Below, one piece after another: positions 33,707 to 42,559 of a DNA stretch of 44,933 nt (positions within the stretch are counted from its first letter, which is position 1; each line of letters starts with the position of its first letter). The notes beneath the pieces are model-generated. The model was not told the origin of the DNA, did no database searches, and saw only the letters and a program-made list of their open reading frames with translations. Source of the stretch: Bacteroidaceae bacterium (GTDB taxonomy: Bacteria > Bacteroidota > Bacteroidia > Bacteroidales > Bacteroidaceae); contig JAGCCV010000050.1 in the NCBI GenBank assembly GCA_017651505.1, positions 1 through 44,933 on the forward strand. Reading direction: 5' to 3'. Position numbers and translations under genes: made by a program.

Positions 33707-35209
33707 TTATAGTTTAATTTTTATCTTTGCGTATTTAGACTCATTGTGCAACCTGTCGAGGGCGGTGACCACATAGGTGTATTGCCCTGGCTCTACCGAC
33801 AAAGGCAGGTTGAAATAGGTATTACGTGTAATGGCAACGATATGGGAAGGGTCAGACAAATCCACCCGTTCGCCTTTGACAAAGCGATACACCACATACT
33901 GCACTGCCCTATCCATCTCAGTCTTGGCCTTGGGGGCGGTCCACATCAATATCGGACCGTCATCGGTACCTATGACAGCCAACTTGCTGACCTTCTTGGG
34001 GGGCTGGTTGTCCATGAATGGAGACGTAGGCGGAAGAGCCAGATATTTGTGATATACTTGCTTTAGCAATTCGGTATAATTGCCAACATTGTCCACTATG
34101 TTCTGAGTGTACCACTGACAACTGCCCTGAATGGTCTGGTACTGGCGTTGCAGTCTCATCTTCAATGGTAACTGATGCTGATTGGGATTATGTGGGTCGG
34201 CATTCTGTACGGTATTGAGAAGGCTCTGACCAATATAAAGAGGTCGATTGCCAGCATTCTTCGCCCACCAGTCCACCAACTTAGCATAATCGGCTGCAGG
34301 ATGTCCCACATGCCAGTATATCTGTGGAATATTATAGTCAATCCAACCATTGTTTACCCATAAAAGGATATCAGCATACAGTTCGTCATAGTTTTGTAAA
34401 CCGTTGGTATCGCTGCCTAAAGGGTCACTCTTCTGGTTGCGGTAAATTCCAAAAGGAGAAATGCCAAACTTCACCCAAGGTTTGAGCGACCTTACCAAGT
34501 TATGCATTTCTTCTATTAGGAGGTTGACATTGTGTCGGCGCCAATCGCCTTTGTCGTTAAAGCCTGCACCCAGGCGCTGGAAGTCAGCCTCATCAGGAAA
34601 TTCCTGACCATTTGCAGGGTAAGGATAGAAATAGTCGTCCATATGCAGGGCATCCACATCGTAACGCTGCACGATATCAGTTACCACACGACGGATGTAT
34701 TCTCGGCACTCAGGCAAAGCGGGGTTGAAGAACAGCTGGTTGTTATAAGGTAGGAACCATTCAGGATGCAGGTTAGTGATGTGTTCAGGGGCAGTCTGGG
34801 CAGAAGCAGAAGTCTTGGCACGATAGGGATTGATCCAAGCATGGAACTCCATATTTCGCCTGTGGCACTCCTCAATCATCCAGGCCATTGGGTCCCAATA
34901 AGGTTTGGGAGCTTGCCCCTGTACACCAGAGAGGTAGCGACTCCAAGGTTCTATAGACGAAGCATAAAGGGCATCTGCTTCTGGTCTCACCTGAAAGATA
35001 ATGGCATTGATACCAGCAGCCTGCAAAACATTCAACTGTTGGGTCAACATCTGTTGCATTTCTATAGCGGACTTGCCCTTGAATTGTCCGTTGATTGCTT
35101 GTATCCAAGCTCCTCTAAATTCTCGTTTGGGTAGGATATCCTGAGCTATTACACTCACATTCAACAACATGAACGTAATGAGAAATATTATGAGTTGTTT
35201 AATTTTCAT
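33707..35209 (-). CDS. GHL10 (DUF187) glycosidase-like exported protein
   Basis: 500 residues. A Sec signal peptide (about 1-22, SVIAQD) precedes a TIM-barrel GHL10 domain: REFRGAWIQAINGQF, INAIIFQVRPEADALYASSIEPWS, EFHAWINPYRA and the catalytic-region DALHMDDYFYPYP. A fibronectin-like C-terminal domain follows (around 400-500). Relatives act on bacterial glycans, including denuded peptidoglycan in the related DigH protein, so cell-wall turnover is a reasonable guess. It is the first gene of the GHL10-purL-chromate transporter operon, with a divergent promoter shared with uvrA. Confidence 0.88.
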   Translation of the reverse strand: MKIKQLIIFLITFMLLNVSVIAQDILPKREFRGAWIQAINGQFKGKSAIEMQQMLTQQLNVLQAAGINAIIFQVRPEADALYASSIEPWSRYLSGVQGQAPKPYWDPMAWMIEECHRRNMEFHAWINPYRAKTSASAQTAPEHITNLHPEWFLPYNNQLFFNPALPECREYIRRVVTDIVQRYDVDALHMDDYFYPYPANGQEFPDEADFQRLGAGFNDKGDWRRHNVNLLIEEMHNLVRSLKPWVKFGISPFGIYRNQKSDPLGSDTNGLQNYDELYADILLWVNNGWIDYNIPQIYWHVGHPAADYAKLVDWWAKNAGNRPLYIGQSLLNTVQNADPHNPNQHQLPLKMRLQRQYQTIQGSCQWYTQNIVDNVGNYTELLKQVYHKYLALPPTSPFMDNQPPKKVSKLAVIGTDDGPILMWTAPKAKTEMDRAVQYVVYRFVKGERVDLSDPSHIVAITRNTYFNLPLSVEPGQYTYVVTALDRLHNESKYAKIKIKL

Positions 35210-35241
35210 CTGGATACTGAATCAGTTAGAGATTTTGAGTG

Positions 35242-35273
35242 CAAAAATAGGAAAAAAAATATATCTTTGCAAA
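35242..35273 (-). promoter_or_regulatory. Promoter of the GHL10-purL operon
   Basis: Minus strand TTTG (35273-35270), 20 nt, TATTTTTG (35249-35242). Transcription would begin near 35236 with a leader of about 27 nt. It overlaps the uvrA -7 element on the other strand. Confidence 0.6.
35262..35269 (+). promoter_or_regulatory. -7 element of uvrA
   Basis: TATCTTTG, with uvrA ATG at 35293 about 20 nt past the expected start. A TTTG lies at 35234-35237 but 24 nt away, longer than usual. The element sits between the -33 and -7 of the opposite promoter. Confidence 0.5.
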
Positions 35274-35292
35274 GCAAACCAAGAATAGATTC

Positions 35293-38070
35293 ATGGAAGA
35301 AAACAAATATATAAGCATAAAAGGCGCTCGGGTGAATAACCTAAAGAATGTAAGCGTCGATATTCCCCGCAACAAACTGGTCGTTATTACGGGCTTATCA
35401 GGCTCTGGCAAGTCTTCTTTGGCATTCGATACCATCTATGCCGAAGGACAACGCCGCTACGTGGAGAGCCTCAGTAGCTATGCCCGTCAGTTTTTGGGAA
35501 GGATGAGCAAACCTGAGTGCGACTTCATTAAAGGTATCCCTCCAGCAATTGCTATTGAGCAGAAGGTAACCAGCCGTAACCCACGATCGACCGTAGGCAC
35601 ATCCACTGAAATATATGACTACTTGCGCATGCTCTATGCCAGAATCGGCAAGACCTACAGCCCAATCAGCGGTCAGGAGGTGCGCAAACATTCTGTTGAA
35701 GATATCAGTTGCTGCATGCAGCAGTTTGCCGATGGTACCCGTATGTTGTTATTGGCTCCTGTAATTGTCCCCGAAGGACGTAGTATGACACGCCAGTTGG
35801 ATATTCTACACAAGGAGGGCTTTAACCGTTTAGAGGTTAACGGTAAAGTGGTGAAACTTGAAGAATATATCCCCAAGAAAGAAGATGTGGTGTTTTTGTT
35901 AGTCGATCGTTTTGTGGTGTCACACGAACCAGATGCTATCAGTCGTTTGAACGACTCTGCTGAGACAGCAATGTATGAAGGTGATGGCGCTTGCTTGTTG
36001 CGTTTCTTCAACCCCGACGGTAGTACTCAACTCTATCGTTTCAGTACAAAATTTGAAGCTGACGGCATGACATTTGAAGAGCCCAACGACCAACTTTTTT
36101 CTTTCAATTCTCCCTTGGGAGCTTGTACTGAATGTGAGGGTTTTGGCAGCGTGATAGGCATTGACGAGCATTTGGTGGTGCCCAATCGTTCTCTCTCTGT
36201 ATATGACGGCGCAGTAGTATGTTGGCGAGGTGACAAGATGGGCGAATGGAAAGATATGGTGATTCGTGGTGCCGAGAAAGCCCACTTCCCCATCTTTACT
36301 CCATACTATCAGCTTACCGATGAGCAGAAATGCATGCTGTGGGAGGGAACTCCTTATTTCAAGGGAATCAACGATTTCTTTGAGATGGTGAAAGAGAACC
36401 AATACAAGATTCAATATCGTGTCATGATGGCTCGCTATCGTGGTAAGACGGTGTGCCCCAAATGTCACGGTTCACGTCTGAAGCCTGAAGCCAATTATGT
36501 GAAAGTGGGAGGCAAGAGCATCAGTGAATTGGTGAATTTGCCGATAGATGAATTAAAGTTGTTTTTCAACAGCCTTAAGCTGGATAACAATCAGCAACAA
36601 ATAGCCAAACGTATATTAACTGAAATCAATAGTCGTCTGTCTTTCATGGTAGAGGTGGGCTTGGGTTACCTAACATTAAACAGACAAAGTAATACGTTAT
36701 CTGGTGGTGAGAGTCAGCGCATCAATCTGGCAACTTCACTGGGAAGCAGCTTAGTAGGAAGTCTGTACATTCTCGATGAACCCAGCATCGGTTTGCATAG
36801 TCGCGACACCGATCGCCTGATTCGCGTACTGAAACAGTTGCGTGACTTGGGTAACACTGTAATTGTGGTGGAGCATGATGAGGAGATTATCCGTTCGGCT
36901 GACTACATCATCGACATAGGTCCTAATGCAGGAAGACTTGGTGGAGAGATTGTATATCAAGGGAATATGAATGACCTGCAAAAGGGTACCAATAGCTTTA
37001 CTGTAAACTACCTGTTAGGTGAAGAGAAGATTCCTGTCCCTCAGTCGCGTCGCCCTTGGAAACAGTTTATCAAAATTACTGGTGCACGAGAGAACAACCT
37101 CAAGGGTATTGATGTCACCTTTCCACTTAATGTCATGATAGTGGTAACGGGTGTCAGTGGCTCTGGTAAGAGTACTTTGGTACGCGATGTCTTCTATCGT
37201 GCCCTAAAACGTGAACTCGACGAATGTACAGACCGTCCAGGCGAATATGCTACTATTGAAGGTGATTTGAGAGACATTCGCAATATCGAGTTTGTGGATC
37301 AAAATCCCATTGGTAAGAGTACGCGAAGCAATCCTGTTACATACCTCAAGGCCTACGATGAGATTCGCAAGCTATGGGCCGACCAGCCTCTCAGCAAGCA
37401 GATGGGCTACACTGCTGGCTATTTCAGTTTTAACAGTGAGGGGGGACGATGCGAGGAATGTAAAGGCGAAGGTACCGTAACGGTAGAGATGCAGTTTATG
37501 GCCGACCTCACATTTGAGTGTGAATCGTGTCACGGAAAGCGCTTTAAGGCTGACACCTTAGCGGTACAATACCATGGACTGAACATCTATGATGTATTGG
37601 AAATGACGGTCAACCAGGCAGTAGAGTTCTTCACCCAGCATAAGCAGAGCAAGATCGTGAGACGTCTCAAACCACTACAAGACGTTGGATTAGGATACAT
37701 CAAACTCGGACAATCGAGCAGTACACTTTCGGGTGGAGAGAACCAACGCGTAAAGCTGGCTTACTACCTGAGTCAGGAGAGTGCCGACCCTACCTTGTTC
37801 ATCTTCGACGAACCTACTACAGGCCTTCATTTCCACGACATCAAGAAGTTGCTGGAATCATTCGATGCTTTGATTCGTCGCGGACACACTATTGTAATTA
37901 TCGAGCATAACCTGGAGGTAATTAAATGTGCCGACTATATCATCGACTTAGGACCCGAGAGTGGAGACAAGGGGGGCTATTTAGTGGCGACAGGAACACC
38001 AGAGGAGATAACGAATCATCCAGAAAGTTATACCGGACAGTTCCTGAAGGAGAAGCTATTGGATAATTGA
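35293..38070 (+). CDS. uvrA: Excinuclease ABC subunit A
   Basis: 925 residues. UvrA scans DNA for bulky damage and loads UvrB. Two ABC ATPase modules are intact: Walker [14 protein letters not shown] and [12 protein letters not shown], signatures LSGGESQRI and LSGGENQRV, Walker [12 protein letters not shown] and [11 protein letters not shown]. Zinc modules include [13 protein letters not shown] and [16 protein letters not shown] with CESCHGKRF. Length is normal. Monocistronic; the 138 bases after it (38071-38208) hold no gene or terminator I can support. Mfd, its recruiter, lies at 20473-23862. Confidence 0.97.
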   Translation: MEENKYISIKGARVNNLKNVSVDIPRNKLVVITGLSGSGKSSLAFDTIYAEGQRRYVESLSSYARQFLGRMSKPECDFIKGIPPAIAIEQKVTSRNPRSTVGTSTEIYDYLRMLYARIGKTYSPISGQEVRKHSVEDISCCMQQFADGTRMLLLAPVIVPEGRSMTRQLDILHKEGFNRLEVNGKVVKLEEYIPKKEDVVFLLVDRFVVSHEPDAISRLNDSAETAMYEGDGACLLRFFNPDGSTQLYRFSTKFEADGMTFEEPNDQLFSFNSPLGACTECEGFGSVIGIDEHLVVPNRSLSVYDGAVVCWRGDKMGEWKDMVIRGAEKAHFPIFTPYYQLTDEQKCMLWEGTPYFKGINDFFEMVKENQYKIQYRVMMARYRGKTVCPKCHGSRLKPEANYVKVGGKSISELVNLPIDELKLFFNSLKLDNNQQQIAKRILTEINSRLSFMVEVGLGYLTLNRQSNTLSGGESQRINLATSLGSSLVGSLYILDEPSIGLHSRDTDRLIRVLKQLRDLGNTVIVVEHDEEIIRSADYIIDIGPNAGRLGGEIVYQGNMNDLQKGTNSFTVNYLLGEEKIPVPQSRRPWKQFIKITGARENNLKGIDVTFPLNVMIVVTGVSGSGKSTLVRDVFYRALKRELDECTDRPGEYATIEGDLRDIRNIEFVDQNPIGKSTRSNPVTYLKAYDEIRKLWADQPLSKQMGYTAGYFSFNSEGGRCEECKGEGTVTVEMQFMADLTFECESCHGKRFKADTLAVQYHGLNIYDVLEMTVNQAVEFFTQHKQSKIVRRLKPLQDVGLGYIKLGQSSSTLSGGENQRVKLAYYLSQESADPTLFIFDEPTTGLHFHDIKKLLESFDALIRRGHTIVIIEHNLEVIKCADYIIDLGPESGDKGGYLVATGTPEEITNHPESYTGQFLKEKLLDN

Positions 38071-38208
38071 ATTCCAAAGAAAGCTATCTTCTCTCTTTTT
38101 CTCTATCGTATTAGGCAGAGTTGTGAAGAGATTGAGGAATAGATGGCGATATCTCATCACGAATGCTCAAATGGCAAGACTTGAGGAGAACGGGTAAAGC
38201 ATTAATAA

Positions 38209-39207
38209 TTAGTTGGGAAAGATATTATAGAGGTCTTCCATTATCCAACGGTAGCAGAAAAGTTCGGTGTATTTCTTGCTTTTACGCAACACCACATCTA
38301 CTGGCAATGAACTACGCTCATAGCTTGTCAGTTCATTATCAAACTGCTTTTCGTGCACAGATTTGCGACGTATCATATTCTCCTGTTCCTTACGAAGCAG
38401 GGCACATACAGGTGTTAACACTTTCATCACCACGTTGTCTAAGATGTGATGTCCTTGCATATATAAATAGGTGGTGTCAGGAGTCAAGCCCAATTCCTGT
38501 ACCTTTGATTGTTCTATTTTCACTTCGTCCACCAACTCAGGGTAGCGAGTGGTCCAGTACTCCAGTTCCCTATCCACCTTATGTTGCAAATTGTCGAGTG
38601 TCTGTCTGGGGCTTTTGATGTTTATTGGCGAAATCATCGTGTTATCGTGCAGGCGTTTCATAGGGAATTGGCTCCATTCGCAACGACGATAGAAATAGAT
38701 GTTCCACATAAACAGCGGAAAGACTATTTTGGAATACTCTTTCATAAACCACTTGAAATCAAATATCTGATGATCATTCAATGTTGCCTCCACACACACC
38801 TCATGCAGTGAGTCGGCATAACACCAAAAGTTCTCAATAGCGTAACAATAGGTTTGCAGTACATACGGACAGCCATTCACTTGCTTGGAGGATTCAGAAG
38901 CACCCTGCAACAGGAAATCATAGTCACTGTCAACACAGGCAATGAGGTTCTCGCCCAACTGCTCACTCTGCAACGACTGCATCAACACACTCTTCTTGCC
39001 GTGTACCAGATTACGCGAGTTTGCAGGCAACATCACCTCAAAATAGCGTTTGTCATTCTCAAAGACTTTCAGTATGTCTCGCCAGAAGGCAATATCGTCA
39101 TAACTCTCCACATACGCCACAACACGCTTGCGTTTCTTCTTGGGTGAAAGCAAACGAGCAGCTTCCAGATAATCGGAACTCAAACTATGTTTTAGTGTTT
39201 TAGGCAT
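38209..39207 (-). CDS. DUF4435 (TOPRIM-like) protein, AriB-like
   Basis: 332 residues. VAYVESYDDIAFW (Glu34, Asp37, Asp38) and IACVDSDYDFLL (Asp93, Asp95, Asp97) form the acidic metal-binding pattern of TOPRIM nucleases, and YAIENFWCY (Glu125) is the third conserved DUF4435 block. DUF4435 defines AriB of the PARIS phage-defence system, where it is held by an ABC-type ATPase (AriA) and, once released, acts as a toxic nuclease. An ATPase gene of matching type lies 99 nt upstream on the same strand. The C-terminal half (150-332) is helical without known motifs. Role in defence is inference. Confidence 0.82.
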   Translation of the reverse strand: MPKTLKHSLSSDYLEAARLLSPKKKRKRVVAYVESYDDIAFWRDILKVFENDKRYFEVMLPANSRNLVHGKKSVLMQSLQSEQLGENLIACVDSDYDFLLQGASESSKQVNGCPYVLQTYCYAIENFWCYADSLHEVCVEATLNDHQIFDFKWFMKEYSKIVFPLFMWNIYFYRRCEWSQFPMKRLHDNTMISPINIKSPRQTLDNLQHKVDRELEYWTTRYPELVDEVKIEQSKVQELGLTPDTTYLYMQGHHILDNVVMKVLTPVCALLRKEQENMIRRKSVHEKQFDNELTSYERSSLPVDVVLRKSKKYTELFCYRWIMEDLYNIFPN

Positions 39208-39212
39208 CTATG

Positions 39213-39242
39213 CAAATTGAGAATTGAAACATCTTGTAGCAA
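39213..39242 (-). promoter_or_regulatory. Possible internal promoter of the DUF4435 gene
   Basis: Minus strand TTG (39242-39240), 19 nt, TCAATTTG (39220-39213; one mismatch to TAnnTTTG). Transcription would begin within a few bases of the ATG at 39207, so the mRNA would be almost leaderless. Confidence 0.3.
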
Positions 39243-39306
39243 CGAGGACAGAAGCAAGCAGCATGCACTACGTATGTCAAACAGCAACAAGAAAGTGCGA
39301 GACCAA

Positions 39307-40137
39307 TTATTGGGGTTTCATTTCTGTTGCTATATCGCTAACTTCCGTCACAGCATCCATCCAACCGTGCATGATCACAGCGGGAGAATGGGTAGAAAGT
39401 ATCAGCTGCATATCAGGATTCAGTTCACGAATCATATTAATGAGCTGTTCCTGCCACTCTATGTGCAACGAGGCCTCTGGCTCATCCATAAACAACACAC
39501 TGTGTTCACCACAATGAAGCAGTGTTGTAAGCAGGATTACCAACATGTGTTTCTCACCTGCAGAAAGCTGATAGGCAGTAATAGTTTCGCCATACTGAAT
39601 GAAAGTCAATTCGTTGCTCTGACGGTCAATATGTTTTCCCGTATAGTTGAACAGCTGGTCAATCATGTTCTGAAAAAGCACCTTGGGCTTAGCTAAGTCA
39701 CCAGCCTTCGCACGTTGGTCGTCGTCACCGCTGAGCATAGCAATCATCTTGTTGCCAATATTCACCTGATAATCCAGATAGCGACGTTGCAGCAAATAAA
39801 TCTGCCAATCTATCTCAGTGCGCACCAATGGGTCAGCCATACGAGCAGTAAAGTCACCCTGCACCAGTGGACGGTCATAGCTCCTTATCACATCGAAAGG
39901 GATATAAGTGGCATCTTCATTGTCGAACCACACCTGAACTCCACCCAAATCACCATCTTTCAAACGCCCCGATGTCTCCTCCAAATAATTCACCGAACGG
40001 TTCAGGATAGTGGTCTTGCCCACACCGTTGATACCACTCAGTATGTTCACATCGGGACGCAAGTCCCATGCAATGTCATATCGATTCCACAATCCGTGAA
40101 TCTCTATGCGTCTGATGTAATTTGCCTGCTGCTCCAT
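39307..40137 (-). CDS. ABC/SMC-type AAA ATPase (AAA_15/AAA_21), AriA-like
   Basis: 276 residues. MEQQANYIRRIEIHGLWNRY leads to Walker A GINGVGKTT (Lys41). The ABC signature LSAGE is at 191-195, Walker B VLFMDEPEASLH at 214-225 and the H-loop STHSP at 248-252, all intact. There is no transmembrane segment or transporter domain. Proteins of this type act as sensor/scaffold ATPases in OLD- and PARIS-like systems. The compact size leaves only about 150 residues between Walker A and the signature. It is followed by the DUF4435 gene and preceded by meaB (87 nt). Confidence 0.85.
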   Translation of the reverse strand: MEQQANYIRRIEIHGLWNRYDIAWDLRPDVNILSGINGVGKTTILNRSVNYLEETSGRLKDGDLGGVQVWFDNEDATYIPFDVIRSYDRPLVQGDFTARMADPLVRTEIDWQIYLLQRRYLDYQVNIGNKMIAMLSGDDDQRAKAGDLAKPKVLFQNMIDQLFNYTGKHIDRQSNELTFIQYGETITAYQLSAGEKHMLVILLTTLLHCGEHSVLFMDEPEASLHIEWQEQLINMIRELNPDMQLILSTHSPAVIMHGWMDAVTEVSDIATEMKPQ

Positions 40138-40224
40138 TATACGAATTGACTACGTCCTTTTTTGCCACTACCCCACCAAATAGATGCTAAAATCTTTGGT
40201 GTTAGTAGCTACAGAAAGTGATTA

Positions 40225-41325
40225 TTATTTCTTCAAAAGATTAAAGTATGTATCGAGCAAATGCTTTGCTGCCACAAACGAGGTTTTCTGTCCTTGCAGC
40301 ACCTTCGCCTCTTCATCCGCTATCATACTATCAATAGTGGGGTTATTATAGAAGCTGTTGCGCAACTGGTCGTTAATACTCTCATACATCCAGTATTTGC
40401 TCTGCTCACTGCGACGATACTCGAAGTATCCGTTGGCCTTCACAAAGTCTATATACTTATACACCATATCCCAAATCTCCTTGATACCCAAGCCAAAGAA
40501 ACCTGAATAGGTAAGTACCTGTGGTGCCCAGTGACTCTCTGGTTCTGGGAACATATGGAGAGCGGTACGGAAGTGACTGGCAGCCAGTTTGGCACGTTCA
40601 ACATTATCACCATCAGCCTTGTTGATGACAATACCATCTGCCATTTCCATAATGCCTCGCTTGATACCCTGCAACTCGTCACCTGTACCAGCCAATTGTA
40701 TCAGCAGGAAAAAATCCACCATCGAGTGGCAAGCAGTCTCACTCTGACCTACTCCCACAGTCTCAACAAATATCTTGTCGAAACCAGCAGCCTCACATAG
40801 GATGATAGTCTCACGTGTTTTGCGGGCCACACCACCCAATGAACCAGCCGAAGGACTGGGACGGATAAAAGCCTTAGGGTGTAGTGACAGCTTCTCCATA
40901 CGGGTCTTGTCACCCAAGATGCTGCCCTTGGTACGCTCGCTACTGGGATCGATAGCCAACACAGCCAGTTTGCCACCATATTGTTCAAGAACATGGATAC
41001 CAAACACATCGATAGAGGTACTCTTGCCTGCTCCAGGAACTCCGCTGATGCCTATGCGTATCGAGTTACCAGCATGAGGCAGACATTTTTCTATTACCTC
41101 CTGCGCTATCACCTGATGATCGGGCAATACGCTCTCAACCAGCGTCACAGCACGGCTAAGTATTGTTACATCGCCTTTCAGAATGCCCTCAACATAGTCG
41201 TTTACCGAAAGTTCACGCCTACGGGCATTCTTCTTACGATAAGGGTTCACAATTGATACCGGTTCCACACCTGCATTCACCTGCAAGCCTTTATATTCTT
41301 CACTGTTTTCAGGATGATCCATCAT
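40225..41325 (-). CDS. meaB: Methylmalonyl-CoA mutase-associated GTPase MeaB
   Basis: 366 residues. This G3E-family GTPase protects and reloads adenosylcobalamin in methylmalonyl-CoA mutase, which serves the succinate-propionate route of Bacteroidetes. Walker A is GVPGAGKST; KGSILGDKTRM, FIRPSPSAGSLGGVA and FVETVGVGQSE are MeaB signatures; NKADGDN gives guanine specificity. The mutase genes are not in this window. The start could be the first or second of two adjacent ATG codons. It follows the DUF1573 gene by 19 nt and precedes the ATPase gene. Confidence 0.95.
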   Translation of the reverse strand: MMDHPENSEEYKGLQVNAGVEPVSIVNPYRKKNARRRELSVNDYVEGILKGDVTILSRAVTLVESVLPDHQVIAQEVIEKCLPHAGNSIRIGISGVPGAGKSTSIDVFGIHVLEQYGGKLAVLAIDPSSERTKGSILGDKTRMEKLSLHPKAFIRPSPSAGSLGGVARKTRETIILCEAAGFDKIFVETVGVGQSETACHSMVDFFLLIQLAGTGDELQGIKRGIMEMADGIVINKADGDNVERAKLAASHFRTALHMFPEPESHWAPQVLTYSGFFGLGIKEIWDMVYKYIDFVKANGYFEYRRSEQSKYWMYESINDQLRNSFYNNPTIDSMIADEEAKVLQGQKTSFVAAKHLLDTYFNLLKK

Positions 41326-41344
41326 TATAATAGAGAATTGAGAA

Positions 41345-42415
41345 TTAATACGCTTTAATGTTTATTTCAACTTTAGGGTGTTGAATGTCATTGGTGATAA
41401 GCAACACACGCAGATGCCGGCGGTCACGGTCAATGGCACGTTTATTCACACTGATACGCATTTTTGTGGTCTCACCTGGTTCCAACACATTCTTCTTTAA
41501 GTCAACGCCCAAAGCAGAGTTAAACACCTGCACCTTCAGAATCATCAAAGGCGACTGACCTCTATTGCCCACCATAATGTCTTGCTTTGCAGAGGTCTTC
41601 TTAGCTAACTGCGCACTCAGGTCCACCTCCTGTGTAGCCAGATCTATCACAGGTAAACGGCTCTTTACTTCAGGCGACAACGAACTAAAATCAGGCAAGA
41701 GCACCACCGACAATGGCACTTCATTATCTTGTCCCACGACATCACCCTGGAAGCGACTAAGATATACTGAGCCCTGTGTCAGACCATAGTCGTCCAGCAG
41801 GTCACTTTCCAAGGTAAGCACAATCTCACCATGTTCGTAAGGCTGTAGCACGGCTGGTTCTGCCTTTTGCGTCATATACGACGGGAGGTGCATCAGTACT
41901 GGTTCATAAGGTCTGTCACCCTCGTTGGCCACTCCTATGCGCATAGTGGGGTAAGTACCACGCTGCACATCCGAGAACGACACTTCCGTAGTGTCTATCC
42001 TCACATCACCAAACTTGTAAGGATGCGTGCGGGTATAATCCTTAATCTCCATCATTACCTGACCAGTAAAGCGTAGATAAGTCACATGAGGCTCAGCGTT
42101 GGTATATACAGCCACACCCTTGTCGAAGGTTCCTAAAATAGATGCATCGAATGTAACATCTATCTCGCCTTTCCCGTTGGGGGCAATGGGAGTCTCTGTC
42201 CATTTTACTGCCGTACAGTCACAATCGGGTTGCACATCAGTCAGCACCAAAGGTTGGTCACCACCATTGGTAATACTATACTTAACAGTCAGAGGATGTT
42301 TCCATTCCACCTGACCAACTTTCTGAGTTTCCGTATTGGGTATGAAGCGCGGCTGAGCTATGGCAGCAACCTGCCATAGCATCAATGCACTCAATATGAA
42401 GAAGCTTTTATTCAT
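41345..42415 (-). CDS. DUF1573 domain exported protein
   Basis: 356 residues. A signal peptide (MNKSFFILSALMLWQVAAIAQ) is followed by immunoglobulin-like beta domains. The DUF1573 core is VKYSITNGGDQPLVLTDVQPDCDCTAVKW, with the CDC pair typical of the family, then NGKGEIDVTFD. At least two further repeats follow (around 105-220 and 250-356). The function of the family is unknown; location is periplasmic or surface. I placed the start at 42415, where the signal peptide begins, rather than three codons upstream. Confidence 0.88.
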   Translation of the reverse strand: MNKSFFILSALMLWQVAAIAQPRFIPNTETQKVGQVEWKHPLTVKYSITNGGDQPLVLTDVQPDCDCTAVKWTETPIAPNGKGEIDVTFDASILGTFDKGVAVYTNAEPHVTYLRFTGQVMMEIKDYTRTHPYKFGDVRIDTTEVSFSDVQRGTYPTMRIGVANEGDRPYEPVLMHLPSYMTQKAEPAVLQPYEHGEIVLTLESDLLDDYGLTQGSVYLSRFQGDVVGQDNEVPLSVVLLPDFSSLSPEVKSRLPVIDLATQEVDLSAQLAKKTSAKQDIMVGNRGQSPLMILKVQVFNSALGVDLKKNVLEPGETTKMRISVNKRAIDRDRRHLRVLLITNDIQHPKVEINIKAY

Positions 42416-42435
42416 GCAAATCAATCAATAATTTG

Positions 42436-42443
42436 CAAAGATA
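42436..42443 (-). promoter_or_regulatory. -7 element of the DUF1573-meaB promoter
   Basis: Minus strand TATCTTTG with transcription expected near 42430 and the ATG at 42415. No TTTG is found at the expected -33 distance. Confidence 0.45.
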
Positions 42444-42559
42444 ATAATTATCTGTCAATAATCCCTTCTATTTTCATATTTTAATTCACATCAAGGAGCC
42501 AGCGAGAGCAACATCCAGCTTACTTTCATTTTGTCAAATCGTAACGAATTTCAACTATA

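Noticed and set aside
38071-38208. Possible decayed gene tail after uvrA (a frame ending QMARLEENG)
   Set aside because: No start codon, no recognisable family and the frame runs back through the end of uvrA. I treat the 138 bases as non-coding.
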